Source: Brumimicrobium ulvae
GTDB taxonomy: Bacteria > Bacteroidota > Bacteroidia > Flavobacteriales_D > Crocinitomicaceae
Length of the DNA: 64,000 bases
Direction: 5' to 3'
Assembly: GCF_947504225.1 (NCBI RefSeq)
Contig: NZ_CANNGT010000007.1
Span: 1 to 64,000, forward strand
The notes below the pieces were generated by a model. The model was not told the DNA's origin, searched no databases, and saw only the letters and a program-made list of their open reading frames with translations. How positions within the stretch are numbered: the first letter of the stretch is position 1; each line of letters opens with the position of its first letter. The translations under genes were made by a program, and so were the position numbers. Below are positions 56,109-64,000 of the stretch, piece after piece.

Positions 56109-56163
56109 ACAAATCTAATTGGGTGTTGAAATTTGGGAAATTTCAACACCCAATTAGATTTGT
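56109..56163. repeat. 26-bp perfect hairpin upstream of panB (H1)
   Basis: Arms of 26 bp (left arm starting ACAAATCTAATTGGGTG) enclose a GGG loop. It is followed at once by AGGGAAAGG, a variant of the linker found throughout the next 800 bp, so it belongs to the hairpin array around the four-helix-bundle gene. Confidence 0.85.
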
Positions 56164-56174
56164 AGGGAAAGGGG

Positions 56175-56244
56175 CTTAAGGAAAATTGAAAATTTTCTTT
56201 AAGCAGGGAGAGGTTATTCTTGAAAAATTCCATTTTGCAAGAAT
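56175..56244. repeat. hairpins H2 and H3 with AGGGAGAGG linker
   Basis: H2 (56175-56203): 13-bp arms with one G-T-type mismatch around GAA, core GAAAATT/AATTTTC. The exact linker AGGGAGAGG follows (56205-56213). H3 (56216-56244): ATTCTTG/CAAGAAT with an inner AAAAT/ATTTT. Confidence 0.8.
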
Positions 56245-56368
56245 AAGGGGGGCTAGTTGGTTTTTTAAATAAAAAAATTAAATTTTACAATGAGAACCAA
56301 TAATTGTTCTTATCTTAATTTAGAGTGATAACCAAACCCATATTTATTAACCACTAAATCCAAAAATT

Positions 56369-56713
56369 ATGTTTGATTTTGAAAAATTAATTGTTTACCA
56401 GAAAACTAAGGTTTATAATAAATCAGTAATTGAATTTATATCTTTTAACAGGCTAGACTTCACAACAAGAGATCAGCTAAAAAGAGCATCCCTAAGTATA
56501 TTACTGAACATTGCAGAAGGAACAGGCAGACATACAAGTCCTGATAAAAAACATTTTTACATTATCTCTAGAGGCTCTGTGTTCGAGTGTGCTGCGCTAT
56601 TTGATTTACTGAAAGATGTTCAACAAATTCCGAATGAAAAATTCAAGGAATTCTATGCACAGTTACATGAAATTTCAAGAATGCTCTCTGGGATGATAAA
56701 AAGATACTCTTAG
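56369..56713 (+). CDS. four-helix-bundle protein (S23/23S rRNA IVS-type)
   Basis: A 114-aa protein of the four-helix-bundle family that includes the S23 proteins encoded in 23S rRNA intervening sequences and is related to the Avd proteins of diversity-generating retroelements. Landmarks are MFDFEKLIVYQKTKVYN, then TTRDQLKRASLSILLNIAEGTGR, then YIISRGSVFECAALFDLL and SRMLSGMIKRY. These are the usual four helices, with the GxxR after helix 2. The proteins form basic pentamers that bind nucleic acid. Hairpins joined by conserved linkers flank both sides, and the first downstream hairpin starts at the stop codon. Confidence 0.9.
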   Translation: MFDFEKLIVYQKTKVYNKSVIEFISFNRLDFTTRDQLKRASLSILLNIAEGTGRHTSPDKKHFYIISRGSVFECAALFDLLKDVQQIPNEKFKEFYAQLHEISRMLSGMIKRYS

Positions 56714-56908
56714 CATGCAATCGCTTTAGCGATTACATGCAGGGAGAGGAAAACAGAAAATTTAAAATTTTCTGTTTTGAGCGAGAGGTTATTTTTTAAA
56801 ATTGAAAATTTTAAAAAATAAGGGAGAGGAACTTCAACAATCCTTTCACTCGCCTTGCCGATTTTAATCGGCGTCCTCTCCCTTTTAAAAATCTTTCAGA
56901 TTTTTAAA
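56713..56908. repeat. hairpins H5-H9 with AGGGAGAGG linkers, inverting
   Basis: H5 (56713-56740) GCATGCAATCGC/GCGATTACATGC; linker 56741-56749; H6 (56750-56778) 13-bp perfect arms, AAAACAGAAAATT; variant linker GCGAGAGGTT (56781-56790); H7 (56791-56819) 13-bp perfect arms, ATTTTTTAAAATT; linker 56821-56829; H8 (56857-56872) GCCGATT/AATCGGC; reverse linker CCTCTCCCT 56875-56883; H9 (56884-56908) TTTAAAAATC/GATTTTTAAA; reverse linker 56910-56918. Confidence 0.85.
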
Positions 56909-56920
56909 CCCTCTCCCTAG

Positions 56921-56983
56921 AAAAAACACAAACGTCATGAATTGGTTTTAGACCAAAACCAATTCATGACGTTTGTGTTTTTT
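56921..56983. repeat. 29-bp perfect hairpin over the 3' end of the nucleotidase gene (H10)
   Basis: Arms of 29 bp (56921-56949 and 56955-56983) enclose AGACC. The right arm encodes the last residues (KHKRHELVL) and the stop of the minus-strand metallophosphatase gene, and the left arm is its inverted copy. A terminator function is likely since T runs follow. Confidence 0.9.
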
Positions 56984-57856
56984 CTTCTCTCCTAGATAAA
57001 AGTCTATCCTGCCCAATGCCAGTCCTGCCCAACCGACCTGGTTAATTAAAACTTTCTCACCTCGTTTGTTGAGATGGACTTCTGGTTTGGGCAAAAAAGT
57101 ATGGGTATGTCCACCGATGATTAAATCAATGTTTTCTGTTTCTGCAGCAAGTAATTGATCATTGTCATTAAACTGTTTGGGTTTATATCCTAGATGGGAT
57201 AAGCAAATCACTAAATCACAATCCTCTTCAAAGCGAAGGTGTTTAGCTATTCTGTTGGCTATCGGAATAGGTTCTTGAAAAACGGTGTCTTGATAACTGG
57301 CTTTTGCCACAAGTCCTTCAAGGGCCACTCCTAATCCAAATACGCCTATTTTGAATGGACCATTTTCGAATATTTGGTACGCTTTGGTGACACCTTTCAT
57401 ATCTGTGTTAGAAAAGTCATAATTCGAACAGACAAATGGAAAATCACCATATTGATAAGCATTTAAAAAGCCCTGAATTCCTGCATCAAAATCATGATTT
57501 CCCATGGTGGCACAGTCATACCCCATTTGTGTCATCAGTTTCATTTCTAATTCGCCATGAAATTTATTGAAATAAGGTGTGCCTTGAAAAATATCTCCAG
57601 CATCAAAGAGCAATACATTCTTCTCTGTCTTGCGGATTTCTTTTAATATGGCGTACCTTCTTGCTACACCACCCTGGTTAGGGTAGCGTGCATGAGTAGA
57701 AGGAAAAGTTTCGATGTTTGAGTGTGTATCGTTGGTATGAAGAATGGTGATTTTCTCCATGAGTTCAGGTTTCTTAGGATAACTCAACAAGCTAGGACTA
57801 ATTGCTAATCCTGCTCCAACGACTAAACTTCTTTGTAAAAATATTCGACGTTCCAT
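56948..57856 (-). CDS. 5'-nucleotidase-type metallophosphatase
   Basis: A 302-aa calcineurin-like phosphoesterase equal to the N-terminal catalytic half of UshA-type 5'-nucleotidases. The leader begins MERRIFLQRSLVVGAGLAI, with a twin-Arg start, so export by Tat is possible. Metal-binding motifs are HTNDTHSN (about 39-46), DAGDIFQG, GNHDFDAG and GGHTHT. It probably works with the separate C-terminal domain gene immediately upstream. The last codons sit in a 29-bp hairpin. Confidence 0.9.
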   Translation of the reverse strand: MERRIFLQRSLVVGAGLAISPSLLSYPKKPELMEKITILHTNDTHSNIETFPSTHARYPNQGGVARRYAILKEIRKTEKNVLLFDAGDIFQGTPYFNKFHGELEMKLMTQMGYDCATMGNHDFDAGIQGFLNAYQYGDFPFVCSNYDFSNTDMKGVTKAYQIFENGPFKIGVFGLGVALEGLVAKASYQDTVFQEPIPIANRIAKHLRFEEDCDLVICLSHLGYKPKQFNDNDQLLAAETENIDLIIGGHTHTFLPKPEVHLNKRGEKVLINQVGWAGLALGRIDFYLGEKKKHKRHELVLV

Positions 57857-57857
57857 T

Positions 57858-58568
57858 TTACCATTTTATACGGTGATCCAAAACAGGGCGAAGTGTATCT
57901 ATCGCTTCCACCCTTTTAATTAATGCTTCACGCAGGAAGATTCCTGTGTTGTTTCTTTCATAACTTCTGGTGAAGAAGCTCATATTATCACCTCCATTCG
58001 CGAGATAATCAGTAGTGATAACGTACAATGTATCATTCAATGATAAATCTTCTGGTCCATCAATATGCGCACCATGAATTCGAAATCCACCGATGGGTTC
58101 TCCTCCTGAGTTTTTCAAATATTTAACGATAGAATCCAACTCATTCACCGGTAGTTTTGCTAAAACAATAGTATTGTCAAAGGGCATTAATTTATAAATA
58201 TCACCTACAGTTATATTTCCTTTTGAGATGGGCGCTCTTAATCCACCATGGTTCATTATTGAGATGTAGTGTTGATCTTTTAACCATCCACTTTCACGCA
58301 GGTAGTTTTCGGTTTCATCAATGACAAAATTCCCTAAAGCGCCTTCTGGACGATCACGCAACAAGTCACCAGTAGCATAACCAATAACCCTATCCATATT
58401 TGCAGAAAGTTCTTTTCTATAAGGTTCTATAAATGCCTGCAGACTATCATCTGGAGTTACATTAGTGTCGATGTCAACTTTATCGGTTTGGACAAACACA
58501 GAAGCAGAAGAGCAGGCCAAAAGACCTGCTCCTACTATTGTAATCCATAAAACTTGTAAAATTTTCAT
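57858..58568 (-). CDS. 5'-nucleotidase C-terminal domain lipoprotein
   Basis: A 236-aa protein with a lipobox ending AGLLAC (Cys19). The rest is the substrate-specificity domain of 5'-nucleotidases: ATGDLLRDRPEGALGNFVIDE, IMNHGGLRAPISKGNITVGDIYKLMPFDN and TTDYLANGGDNMSFF, all canonical. It lacks a metallophosphatase domain of its own. The catalytic half is encoded 1 bp downstream, so the two-domain enzyme is split into two coupled proteins. Confidence 0.9.
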   Translation of the reverse strand: MKILQVLWITIVGAGLLACSSASVFVQTDKVDIDTNVTPDDSLQAFIEPYRKELSANMDRVIGYATGDLLRDRPEGALGNFVIDETENYLRESGWLKDQHYISIMNHGGLRAPISKGNITVGDIYKLMPFDNTIVLAKLPVNELDSIVKYLKNSGGEPIGGFRIHGAHIDGPEDLSLNDTLYVITTDYLANGGDNMSFFTRSYERNNTGIFLREALIKRVEAIDTLRPVLDHRIKW

Positions 58569-58583
58569 GGTTTATTTCATCTA

Positions 58584-60878
58584 TTACTGAACAACAATTC
58601 TTTTGACTAAGTTACCTCTTTCAGTATTAATATTCAACAAATATGTCCCTGCATTGAAATTTGTCACATCTACTTCTACATATTGAGTTGAAGAAGAGAA
58701 CGTTCCCACAGTTCTTCCTGTCATGTCTTTTACATCAATTGAATTAATTTCTACTCCATTCAACTGAACATAAACGATTTCATTGCTTGGATTAGGGAAA
58801 ACAGACAGGTTATTGTCTACAAACTCATTTGTTAAACCAAGCCCTTCACATCCTTCTGTGTTATAGTTCATTGTGTGAAAATCTACATAACATACAAAAT
58901 CAACACTATCCACATATGGATTTCTGTTGTTTTGAATACTATAAATCAACTCATTCCTTGCAATTTCATAATTGTCTGGTAAATCTTGGAAATGCCAATC
59001 TTTCAACACTTCTTGATTTTGGTTTGAAGGAATTGCCCAGTTGTGTCCAGTTCCATTCGTACCATTGTACGCAGTAGCCATGTAGAAAACTGTTCTTGCT
59101 GCATTCCCTTTATTTTTATCCGTTGGTTCGTAAACCATTGCACCGTTTGCATCTTTACCTCTTTTTCCTTCAAGGTATTCAAACAATACTTCTTCAACTA
59201 CTCCAAAAGGGAGGTTACTACGAGGTTGATTCGCTTCATTTTGATTAATTGGGTACAAGTTATGGTAATCAATATATTCATCCTCTTCTTGTCCATACGT
59301 TGAATTTGCTGGGAAAGTTGGGAACCAAGAATGGGGGTAAGTATGCTCACGAGAATACCCTGTTGCTGTCCAATCAAATGCTCCTGAGAATACTTTTCTC
59401 TCAGCAGAGTAACAACATACTACGTAACTATCACCACCAATTGTATCCATTACCTCAAAACCATCCATCATTAAACCTTTGTACATGAAGTATGAACTTG
59501 TTGTATGTGGGTTAATCAAAGCAGTTAATTCGTCAATCAAGTTAGGACTTGTAGATGAGATTCCAGCATAATAGTTTCCGATTTGTTCTCCACCTGACAT
59601 TTGATTTCCTGTTAAAACTTCCGCTTGATTATAATCAATGTAATTATCATAACCGTTATAAGCATAAACTGCAAAGTGATAGTCAATATTTGCACGAATT
59701 CCACGTGGATTAAATGCAACACCATCTCCAACATAAGCTACCTTTGCATCACCTACCATATCTCCTCTTAAATAAGACTGTCCATCAGTCGGTGCTGTAG
59801 TTGGCGCACTCCCTTGTTTCCAAACAACCAAATAACCTTCAGCATCTGTAGAAGGCGTGTAAGATACTCCCATTCCATAAGCTTCTACATTAGAAAAAGC
59901 AATCGCAGAAGCACCAACTGTAGGTTCTGTTGCTAATTCATCAGTTCCAATACCATAAATATTCAATGTAAAAGCAGACACATCTGGATCATCAGATTCA
60001 ATCGTTAAAACTGAAATTCTAGAACCTGTTGTTGAAGCTGTAAAATCAATAGTTCCTGTTTGATTAGCACCCCCTGCAATAACTCCGGTACTTACGGTTG
60101 TTGAGAAGTCTGCAGCAGCTGCACCTCCAAAACTGATATTTGAAACAGTCAGGTTATTGATTCCAATGTTTTTCAATTCCATTGTTGTCGAAGCTGCAGT
60201 TCCAATATGAACTGTCGAACCATCAAGCAAAGGAGTACCATCAACAAGAACTTCAATTTTCTTATCTGGTGCAGTGTATCCAAAAATATCATTCATATCA
60301 CGTGGCAACAACTGGTAAGTTCCGTTGTACTCACTCAATAAACCAACAATGGTTTGAGCACCACTAGGGATAGCTTGTCCAACCAAAGACGATCCATTAT
60401 TTACACGAATTGTCCCGTTGTTTGCACCGTCGGTAAACGTATAGTTCGTTCCACCAGCAAAGTTTCCTCCACTTGAGAATGATACGTTATCTATTCTTAC
60501 CAAACGTCCTTCATACGTTTCACCAAGGTCAACAATATTAATGTTCCAAGCAGGTACTTCAGTTCCTGCACCATGGTTAACTAAGTTAGAAATTGGATCA
60601 ACTTCTAACAGTCCACTAAAGTCTTTTAACTTTCCAGACACGGTAACAGAGTCTCCTCTATTAACACCTGAAACAGTTCCAAATCCATAAACTGGAATTC
60701 CCCCTGTTTCATCTTGAATATAGCGAATAGAACCACCAAGTTCACCACCATCAGAAGCCACACCTGTAATAGTTACATCAGCACCAACAGGATAATTTCG
60801 AGCATCGGAAATGTCGTTTTGTCCAAACAATGTGGTCATTGAGAACAAAGCTCCGATAAGTAAAAATTTATTTTTCAT
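58584..60878 (-). CDS. T9SS-secreted endonuclease I-like protein
   Basis: A 764-aa secreted protein. Order: signal peptide (1-19); an OB-fold DUF5689-like region (about 25-200: VGADVTITGVAS, GVNRGDSVTVSG); a choice-of-anchor-D domain (about 205-320, with SFGGAAAADF and IESDDPD); a fibronectin-type segment; the endonuclease I domain (about 440-670: REHTYPHSWFP, DYHNLYPINQNEANQPRSNLPFG, IQNNRNPYVDSVDF); and a C-terminal sorting domain (VFPNPSNEIVYVQ...GTYLLNINTERGNLVKRIVVQ). It probably degrades extracellular DNA. The upstream neighbour is a TonB receptor and the downstream ones are the nucleotidases, which together suggest scavenging of nucleic acid (inference). Confidence 0.88.
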   Translation of the reverse strand: MKNKFLLIGALFSMTTLFGQNDISDARNYPVGADVTITGVASDGGELGGSIRYIQDETGGIPVYGFGTVSGVNRGDSVTVSGKLKDFSGLLEVDPISNLVNHGAGTEVPAWNINIVDLGETYEGRLVRIDNVSFSSGGNFAGGTNYTFTDGANNGTIRVNNGSSLVGQAIPSGAQTIVGLLSEYNGTYQLLPRDMNDIFGYTAPDKKIEVLVDGTPLLDGSTVHIGTAASTTMELKNIGINNLTVSNISFGGAAAADFSTTVSTGVIAGGANQTGTIDFTASTTGSRISVLTIESDDPDVSAFTLNIYGIGTDELATEPTVGASAIAFSNVEAYGMGVSYTPSTDAEGYLVVWKQGSAPTTAPTDGQSYLRGDMVGDAKVAYVGDGVAFNPRGIRANIDYHFAVYAYNGYDNYIDYNQAEVLTGNQMSGGEQIGNYYAGISSTSPNLIDELTALINPHTTSSYFMYKGLMMDGFEVMDTIGGDSYVVCCYSAERKVFSGAFDWTATGYSREHTYPHSWFPTFPANSTYGQEEDEYIDYHNLYPINQNEANQPRSNLPFGVVEEVLFEYLEGKRGKDANGAMVYEPTDKNKGNAARTVFYMATAYNGTNGTGHNWAIPSNQNQEVLKDWHFQDLPDNYEIARNELIYSIQNNRNPYVDSVDFVCYVDFHTMNYNTEGCEGLGLTNEFVDNNLSVFPNPSNEIVYVQLNGVEINSIDVKDMTGRTVGTFSSSTQYVEVDVTNFNAGTYLLNINTERGNLVKRIVVQ

Positions 60879-60898
60879 TTATTTATAATTATCAATTA

Positions 60899-63625
60899 TT
60901 AAAATTCAAATCCTAATGAGAAATTCACACGAATTCCTTGACCAAAGAATACACCTGAAGAAGCGGCATCGAAAGCACTTCCGTTTTGGTTATTTCTAGC
61001 ATCAGAAATATACATAGTATTCAATGCATTAAACACATTACCTCTTAAAACAAGGCTAGATTTTTCAAATTTAAATCTGTATCCTGCGTGGAAAGACAAC
61101 ACTCCGTAAGAAGGGATTTGCCAAGATTCTTTTCCACCATTCCCACTAGAAACACTCAAAGAGAATGGGTCAAAATCACTAAAATAACGATCGAAATAAG
61201 TATATCCAGCTTTAACATATAAACGTGGTATTGGCTCATAACGGATAGCAGCGGCATAAGTACTTTGTGCAGCATCACCAACGTGAACTCCTCGTGCATC
61301 AAACTCAAATATTTGACCTACAACATCAATTTGTTCAGACGATTGCCATGTCCAATCTCCTAATGAAACCATTCCTTCAATCGCAAGATTTTTAAAGATT
61401 TTATATACTCCATCAAATTCGATTCCCATGTGTAAAGCATCCATTCCATTTACGTTTGCCTTTACAAATTCAGTTGGGTCATTTGGATCTGGAACAGAAA
61501 CTCCAAATGGGAATGGTTTATTTTGCCAATAAGTAAAGTAACCATTCACATTGGCACTAAACTTTTTAGATCTATAACCATATCCTGCTTCAAAAGCCAT
61601 GATGTTCTCATTCAAAATCTCTTCAAAAAACTTATTGTCAGTGTTGTCAATTACGTTACTGAACTGTGGAGTTCTTGACAAATATCCTGCATTTACAAAC
61701 ACATTCATTCTTTCCGTAATGTTGAAGTTAGCACCAGCTTTGGCTGTAAAACCAGCTAACCATTTCCAATCTGTTTGGTTGTATTGTAAACTTGGATGAT
61801 TTGGGTGATAATATTCACCATCGTATTTTACTACATCTTGACCTCCAATATACAACACAGTATCTTCCAAGTGAATTTCTCTTTTTTGGTGGTAATCAAT
61901 TCCTTTATAACCATTGACAACAGTTGACAAGTTCATAAATGCAGACCATCTCCCTTTTGAGTATTCCACTTGACCAAAAGCCCCAGCCCATTGCACTAGT
62001 GCATCACGGTGATTGTGGTATGGCTGCCATCCTACTTTATCCCCTTCAACTTTCATGTTTGAAATACCATTTTGGTCTTGAGAATTTATCCAGTAATTTC
62101 CTCCCAGTAGGTCACGCAACTCTGTGTAGTGTTCTCCTTTATAATAACGGTAATCTAAACCTCCTGAAATTTCCCAAAACTCGTTGATCTTATAATCAAA
62201 CTGAGAAACTCCACCTATCCACATATGATTGTTCACTGCAGCTGTAACAACTTGAGATGATTTCAATAAGGTTGGGTGGTGCGCAGGATCAACCGTTGGG
62301 TACATTGTACCAAACAGTTTATATTCTTGATTATTGGCAACAATTCTATCCCAGTCTACATGTCCTTCTTGGTCATAAATAATACCACCTGAGTTCTTCA
62401 AACGTTCTCCTCCACCTCTACCGATAGAGATATAGGCCATATTAGAAATAGATAGCTTATTGTTTACTTTCCAGAAATCTTTAAGTGTAATTTGCGGTTT
62501 ATGGTAGTAATTTCTTCTTTCCGCTCTTGAAACTCGGTTTCCATTTTGGTCTGTGTAATATCCAAAGTGTTGATTGTGTTGAATTCCATTATCAATATTT
62601 GGAGAACCTTCTGGAACATCTACTCCTAGGTCTCTAGCATAATCTGCATCCCAATACTGAATTGGTTGGTTGTATGAACGCTGGGCATGTTCTTGTGGCG
62701 CACCAAATCCGCTTAAAGAAATCAAGTGATTTCCAACACGTTTTTGAATTTTCAAATAATAGAATGCACCACGCGTACTTAAACCATCAACCCATCCGTC
62801 TCCTTGTTTGTATGAACCAGAGAACAAAATTCCCCATCCATTTTTCAATTGTCCAGATTTATAAGATAAAGATGTTCTTAGAAAGTTTCCTGTTCCATAT
62901 TCTTGATTCACTTTAATCTTACGTTTACCTCCAGTTGGATCAGTAATAATATTCATTGTTCCTCCAACAGAAGGCATTGCTAATTTGGTTGCTCCTAATC
63001 CACGCTGAACTTGAATTTGATTGGTAATTTGGTCTAAACCAAACCAGTTACTCCAATAAACCCAACCGTTCTCCATGTCATTGACAGGAACTCCGTCAAT
63101 CATTACACCGATATTTCTTTGGTTAAATCCACGGATACTGATTCGCGCATCACCATCTCCACCTCCTTGCTGTGTTGCGTGAACACCTGGCGTTGAATTC
63201 AACACCATTGGTAGTTCTTGTGAACCCAATTCTTCTGTAATTTGCTTTGCTGAAATACGACTTACGGCAACAGGAGTCTTTCTGTCTACCGCCAATTGAC
63301 CAATAACTTCAACTTCTTCCATTTCTTGAGTATCTCCCATTGCGAAGTCTTTAGTTACAGTAGGCGCATTAATTGTGACCTTTGTAATTAAAGTATCGTA
63401 TGAAAACATGGAAACTTTCACTTCGTACTCTCCATAAGGAAGATTTTTAATTGTATAGAATCCATCAATATCGGCTTTTGACCTGTATTCATCTGAAATA
63501 TAGATGTAGGCACCAATAATTGGTTCGTTGGTAGAATGATCGGTGATTTTTCCTTTTAACGTTCCATTTTGAGCAAAAGCAACCATTGGAATTAGGAAAG
63601 CGAGGAGTATAATTTTATTTATCAC
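60899..63625 (-). CDS. TonB-dependent outer membrane receptor
   Basis: A 908-aa receptor. It starts at GTG (63625; signal peptide MINKIILLAFLIPMVAFAQ). A carboxypeptidase-regulatory-like domain (about 20-95: GTLKGKITDHSTNEPIIGAYIYI) precedes the plug (about 110-220: VPVNDMENGWVYWSNWFGLD, QVQRGLGATKLAMPSVGGTMNI). The 22-strand barrel ends SLGFEF. There is no SusD-like gene next to it, so it is not a typical SusC polysaccharide system; the substrate is unknown, and its neighbours suggest nucleic-acid breakdown products. Confidence 0.93.
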   Translation of the reverse strand: MINKIILLAFLIPMVAFAQNGTLKGKITDHSTNEPIIGAYIYISDEYRSKADIDGFYTIKNLPYGEYEVKVSMFSYDTLITKVTINAPTVTKDFAMGDTQEMEEVEVIGQLAVDRKTPVAVSRISAKQITEELGSQELPMVLNSTPGVHATQQGGGDGDARISIRGFNQRNIGVMIDGVPVNDMENGWVYWSNWFGLDQITNQIQVQRGLGATKLAMPSVGGTMNIITDPTGGKRKIKVNQEYGTGNFLRTSLSYKSGQLKNGWGILFSGSYKQGDGWVDGLSTRGAFYYLKIQKRVGNHLISLSGFGAPQEHAQRSYNQPIQYWDADYARDLGVDVPEGSPNIDNGIQHNQHFGYYTDQNGNRVSRAERRNYYHKPQITLKDFWKVNNKLSISNMAYISIGRGGGERLKNSGGIIYDQEGHVDWDRIVANNQEYKLFGTMYPTVDPAHHPTLLKSSQVVTAAVNNHMWIGGVSQFDYKINEFWEISGGLDYRYYKGEHYTELRDLLGGNYWINSQDQNGISNMKVEGDKVGWQPYHNHRDALVQWAGAFGQVEYSKGRWSAFMNLSTVVNGYKGIDYHQKREIHLEDTVLYIGGQDVVKYDGEYYHPNHPSLQYNQTDWKWLAGFTAKAGANFNITERMNVFVNAGYLSRTPQFSNVIDNTDNKFFEEILNENIMAFEAGYGYRSKKFSANVNGYFTYWQNKPFPFGVSVPDPNDPTEFVKANVNGMDALHMGIEFDGVYKIFKNLAIEGMVSLGDWTWQSSEQIDVVGQIFEFDARGVHVGDAAQSTYAAAIRYEPIPRLYVKAGYTYFDRYFSDFDPFSLSVSSGNGGKESWQIPSYGVLSFHAGYRFKFEKSSLVLRGNVFNALNTMYISDARNNQNGSAFDAASSGVFFGQGIRVNFSLGFEF

Positions 63626-63645
63626 AACTGAAAAGTATTGATATG

Positions 63646-63670
63646 AAAAAGGGGAGCTTTTAAACTCCCC
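63646..63670 (-). terminator. terminator after the partial T9SS gene
   Basis: GGGGAG and CTCCCC pair around a short loop that can extend by T/A pairs; on the minus strand TTTTTC follows. It separates the upstream T9SS gene from the TonB receptor. Confidence 0.7.
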
Positions 63671-63688
63671 TAATTAATTTATGTTTTA

Positions 63689-64000
63689 CTATTTAACAAT
63701 TACACGACGTGATGTTACCACTCCGCTTGCTGTCTTAATATTTACAAGATATACACCTGGGTTTTCTCCAATGTTAATTGATTGGATTCCCGCATTGTTT
63801 TCTTGAGCAAAAACTTTTTGACCTACAGCACTGTATACCTCAACGTTTACAATATTGCTTTCAGATGCAAAGTTAAACTCACCATTTGTAGATGGGTTAG
63901 GATAAATTGATAAGTTGATCATTGACTCAGCATTTACAGCCAATTCACCACACTCACAATCGTGAATTCCTAATGAAGCCCAGTTTCCTTCGATACGAGG
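63689..64000 (-). CDS. C-terminal end of a T9SS-secreted protein (partial)
   Basis: The minus-strand frame is open from the window edge; only the last 103 codons are visible. It ends in a sorting domain: LSIYPNPSTNGEFNFASES, then VEVYSAVGQKVF, then GVYLVNIKTASG and RRVIVK. The residues before it (SLGIHDCECGELAVNAES) are linker. A start at an internal TTG (63943) is an artefact; the true start is outside. What precedes the sorting domain cannot be seen. Confidence 0.85.
   Translation of the reverse strand, partial: PRIEGNWASLGIHDCECGELAVNAESMINLSIYPNPSTNGEFNFASESNIVNVEVYSAVGQKVFAQENNAGIQSINIGENPGVYLVNIKTASGVVTSRRVIVK

Noticed and set aside
56369..56713. Diversity-generating retroelement (Avd gene)
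   Set aside because: No reverse transcriptase and no template/variable repeat pair were found nearby; the protein fits the general S23/four-helix-bundle family.
60899..63625. SusC/SusD polysaccharide utilisation locus
   Set aside because: No SusD-like gene and no glycoside hydrolase adjoin the TonB receptor.

Overview
The window looks like a chromosomal segment of a member of the Bacteroidota, most likely a flavobacterium-like marine or aquatic lineage; this is judged from gene content, not from any search. The reasons are: AT-rich DNA; several secreted proteins ending in a type IX secretion (T9SS) C-terminal sorting domain; Bacteroidota-type promoter boxes (TTG, about 20 bp, TAnnTTTG); Bacteroidota families such as DUF4199, DUF2452, ELWxxDGT propellers and HhH-containing outer membrane proteins; and a TonB-dependent receptor with a carboxypeptidase-like N-terminal domain.

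Layout. 1-1600 is a mobile-looking start: a small lipoprotein, an attC-like imperfect hairpin, a chloramphenicol-acetyltransferase gene, a second partial attC-like left arm and an IS3-type transposase remnant. 1597-8703 holds a dicarboxylate symporter, a minus-strand run of small soluble genes (DUF4199, DUF1801, VOC, SRPBCC, patatin, DUF2200) and a divergent DsbA-like/HxlR pair with a central palindrome. 9143-10458 is a SatD-DUF3307 pair whose promoter carries three palindromes spaced exactly 28 bp apart. 10.6-26 kb is mainly housekeeping: pirin, a broken 4Fe-4S protein, amidase, FabI, outer membrane proteins, TruA, Mpl, an orphan response regulator, a cold-shock protein, an L,D-transpeptidase, PrfC and CsaA. 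26.4-34.3 kb is the alpha-2-macroglobulin/PBP1C pair. 34.7-39.1 kb is a surface-glycan cluster (flippase, SGNH hydrolase, LicD, LicD-like/methyltransferase fusion). 40-42 kb encodes a T9SS ELWxxDGT propeller. 42.2-50 kb is a type I restriction-modification locus (HsdM, HsdS, HsdR) with a uracil-DNA-glycosylase-like neighbour and a decayed DUF262 gene between hsdS and hsdR.

50.25-52.06 kb is a REP/RAYT element: five 176-bp repeat starts, two identical-looking 116-bp terminal blocks and an HUH transposase. After mnmE, an acetyltransferase, an RluA-type synthase and panB comes the most unusual stretch, 56.1-57.0 kb: a four-helix-bundle (S23/23S-IVS-type) gene flanked by a string of hairpins with different arms but punctuated by one 9-nt linker (AGGGAGAGG, reverse-complemented on the far side). 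The outermost hairpin is built on the 3' end of the next gene. The window ends with a split 5'-nucleotidase, a T9SS endonuclease-I-like protein, a TonB-dependent receptor and the 3' end of another T9SS protein.

The main functional themes are cell-envelope maintenance (Mpl, L,D-transpeptidase, amidase, A2M/PBP1C, glycan modification), T9SS secretion, DNA defence and several repeat or mobile structures. No tRNA, rRNA or CRISPR array was recognised. All family calls come from reading motifs in the translated sequence; none was confirmed by a database search.
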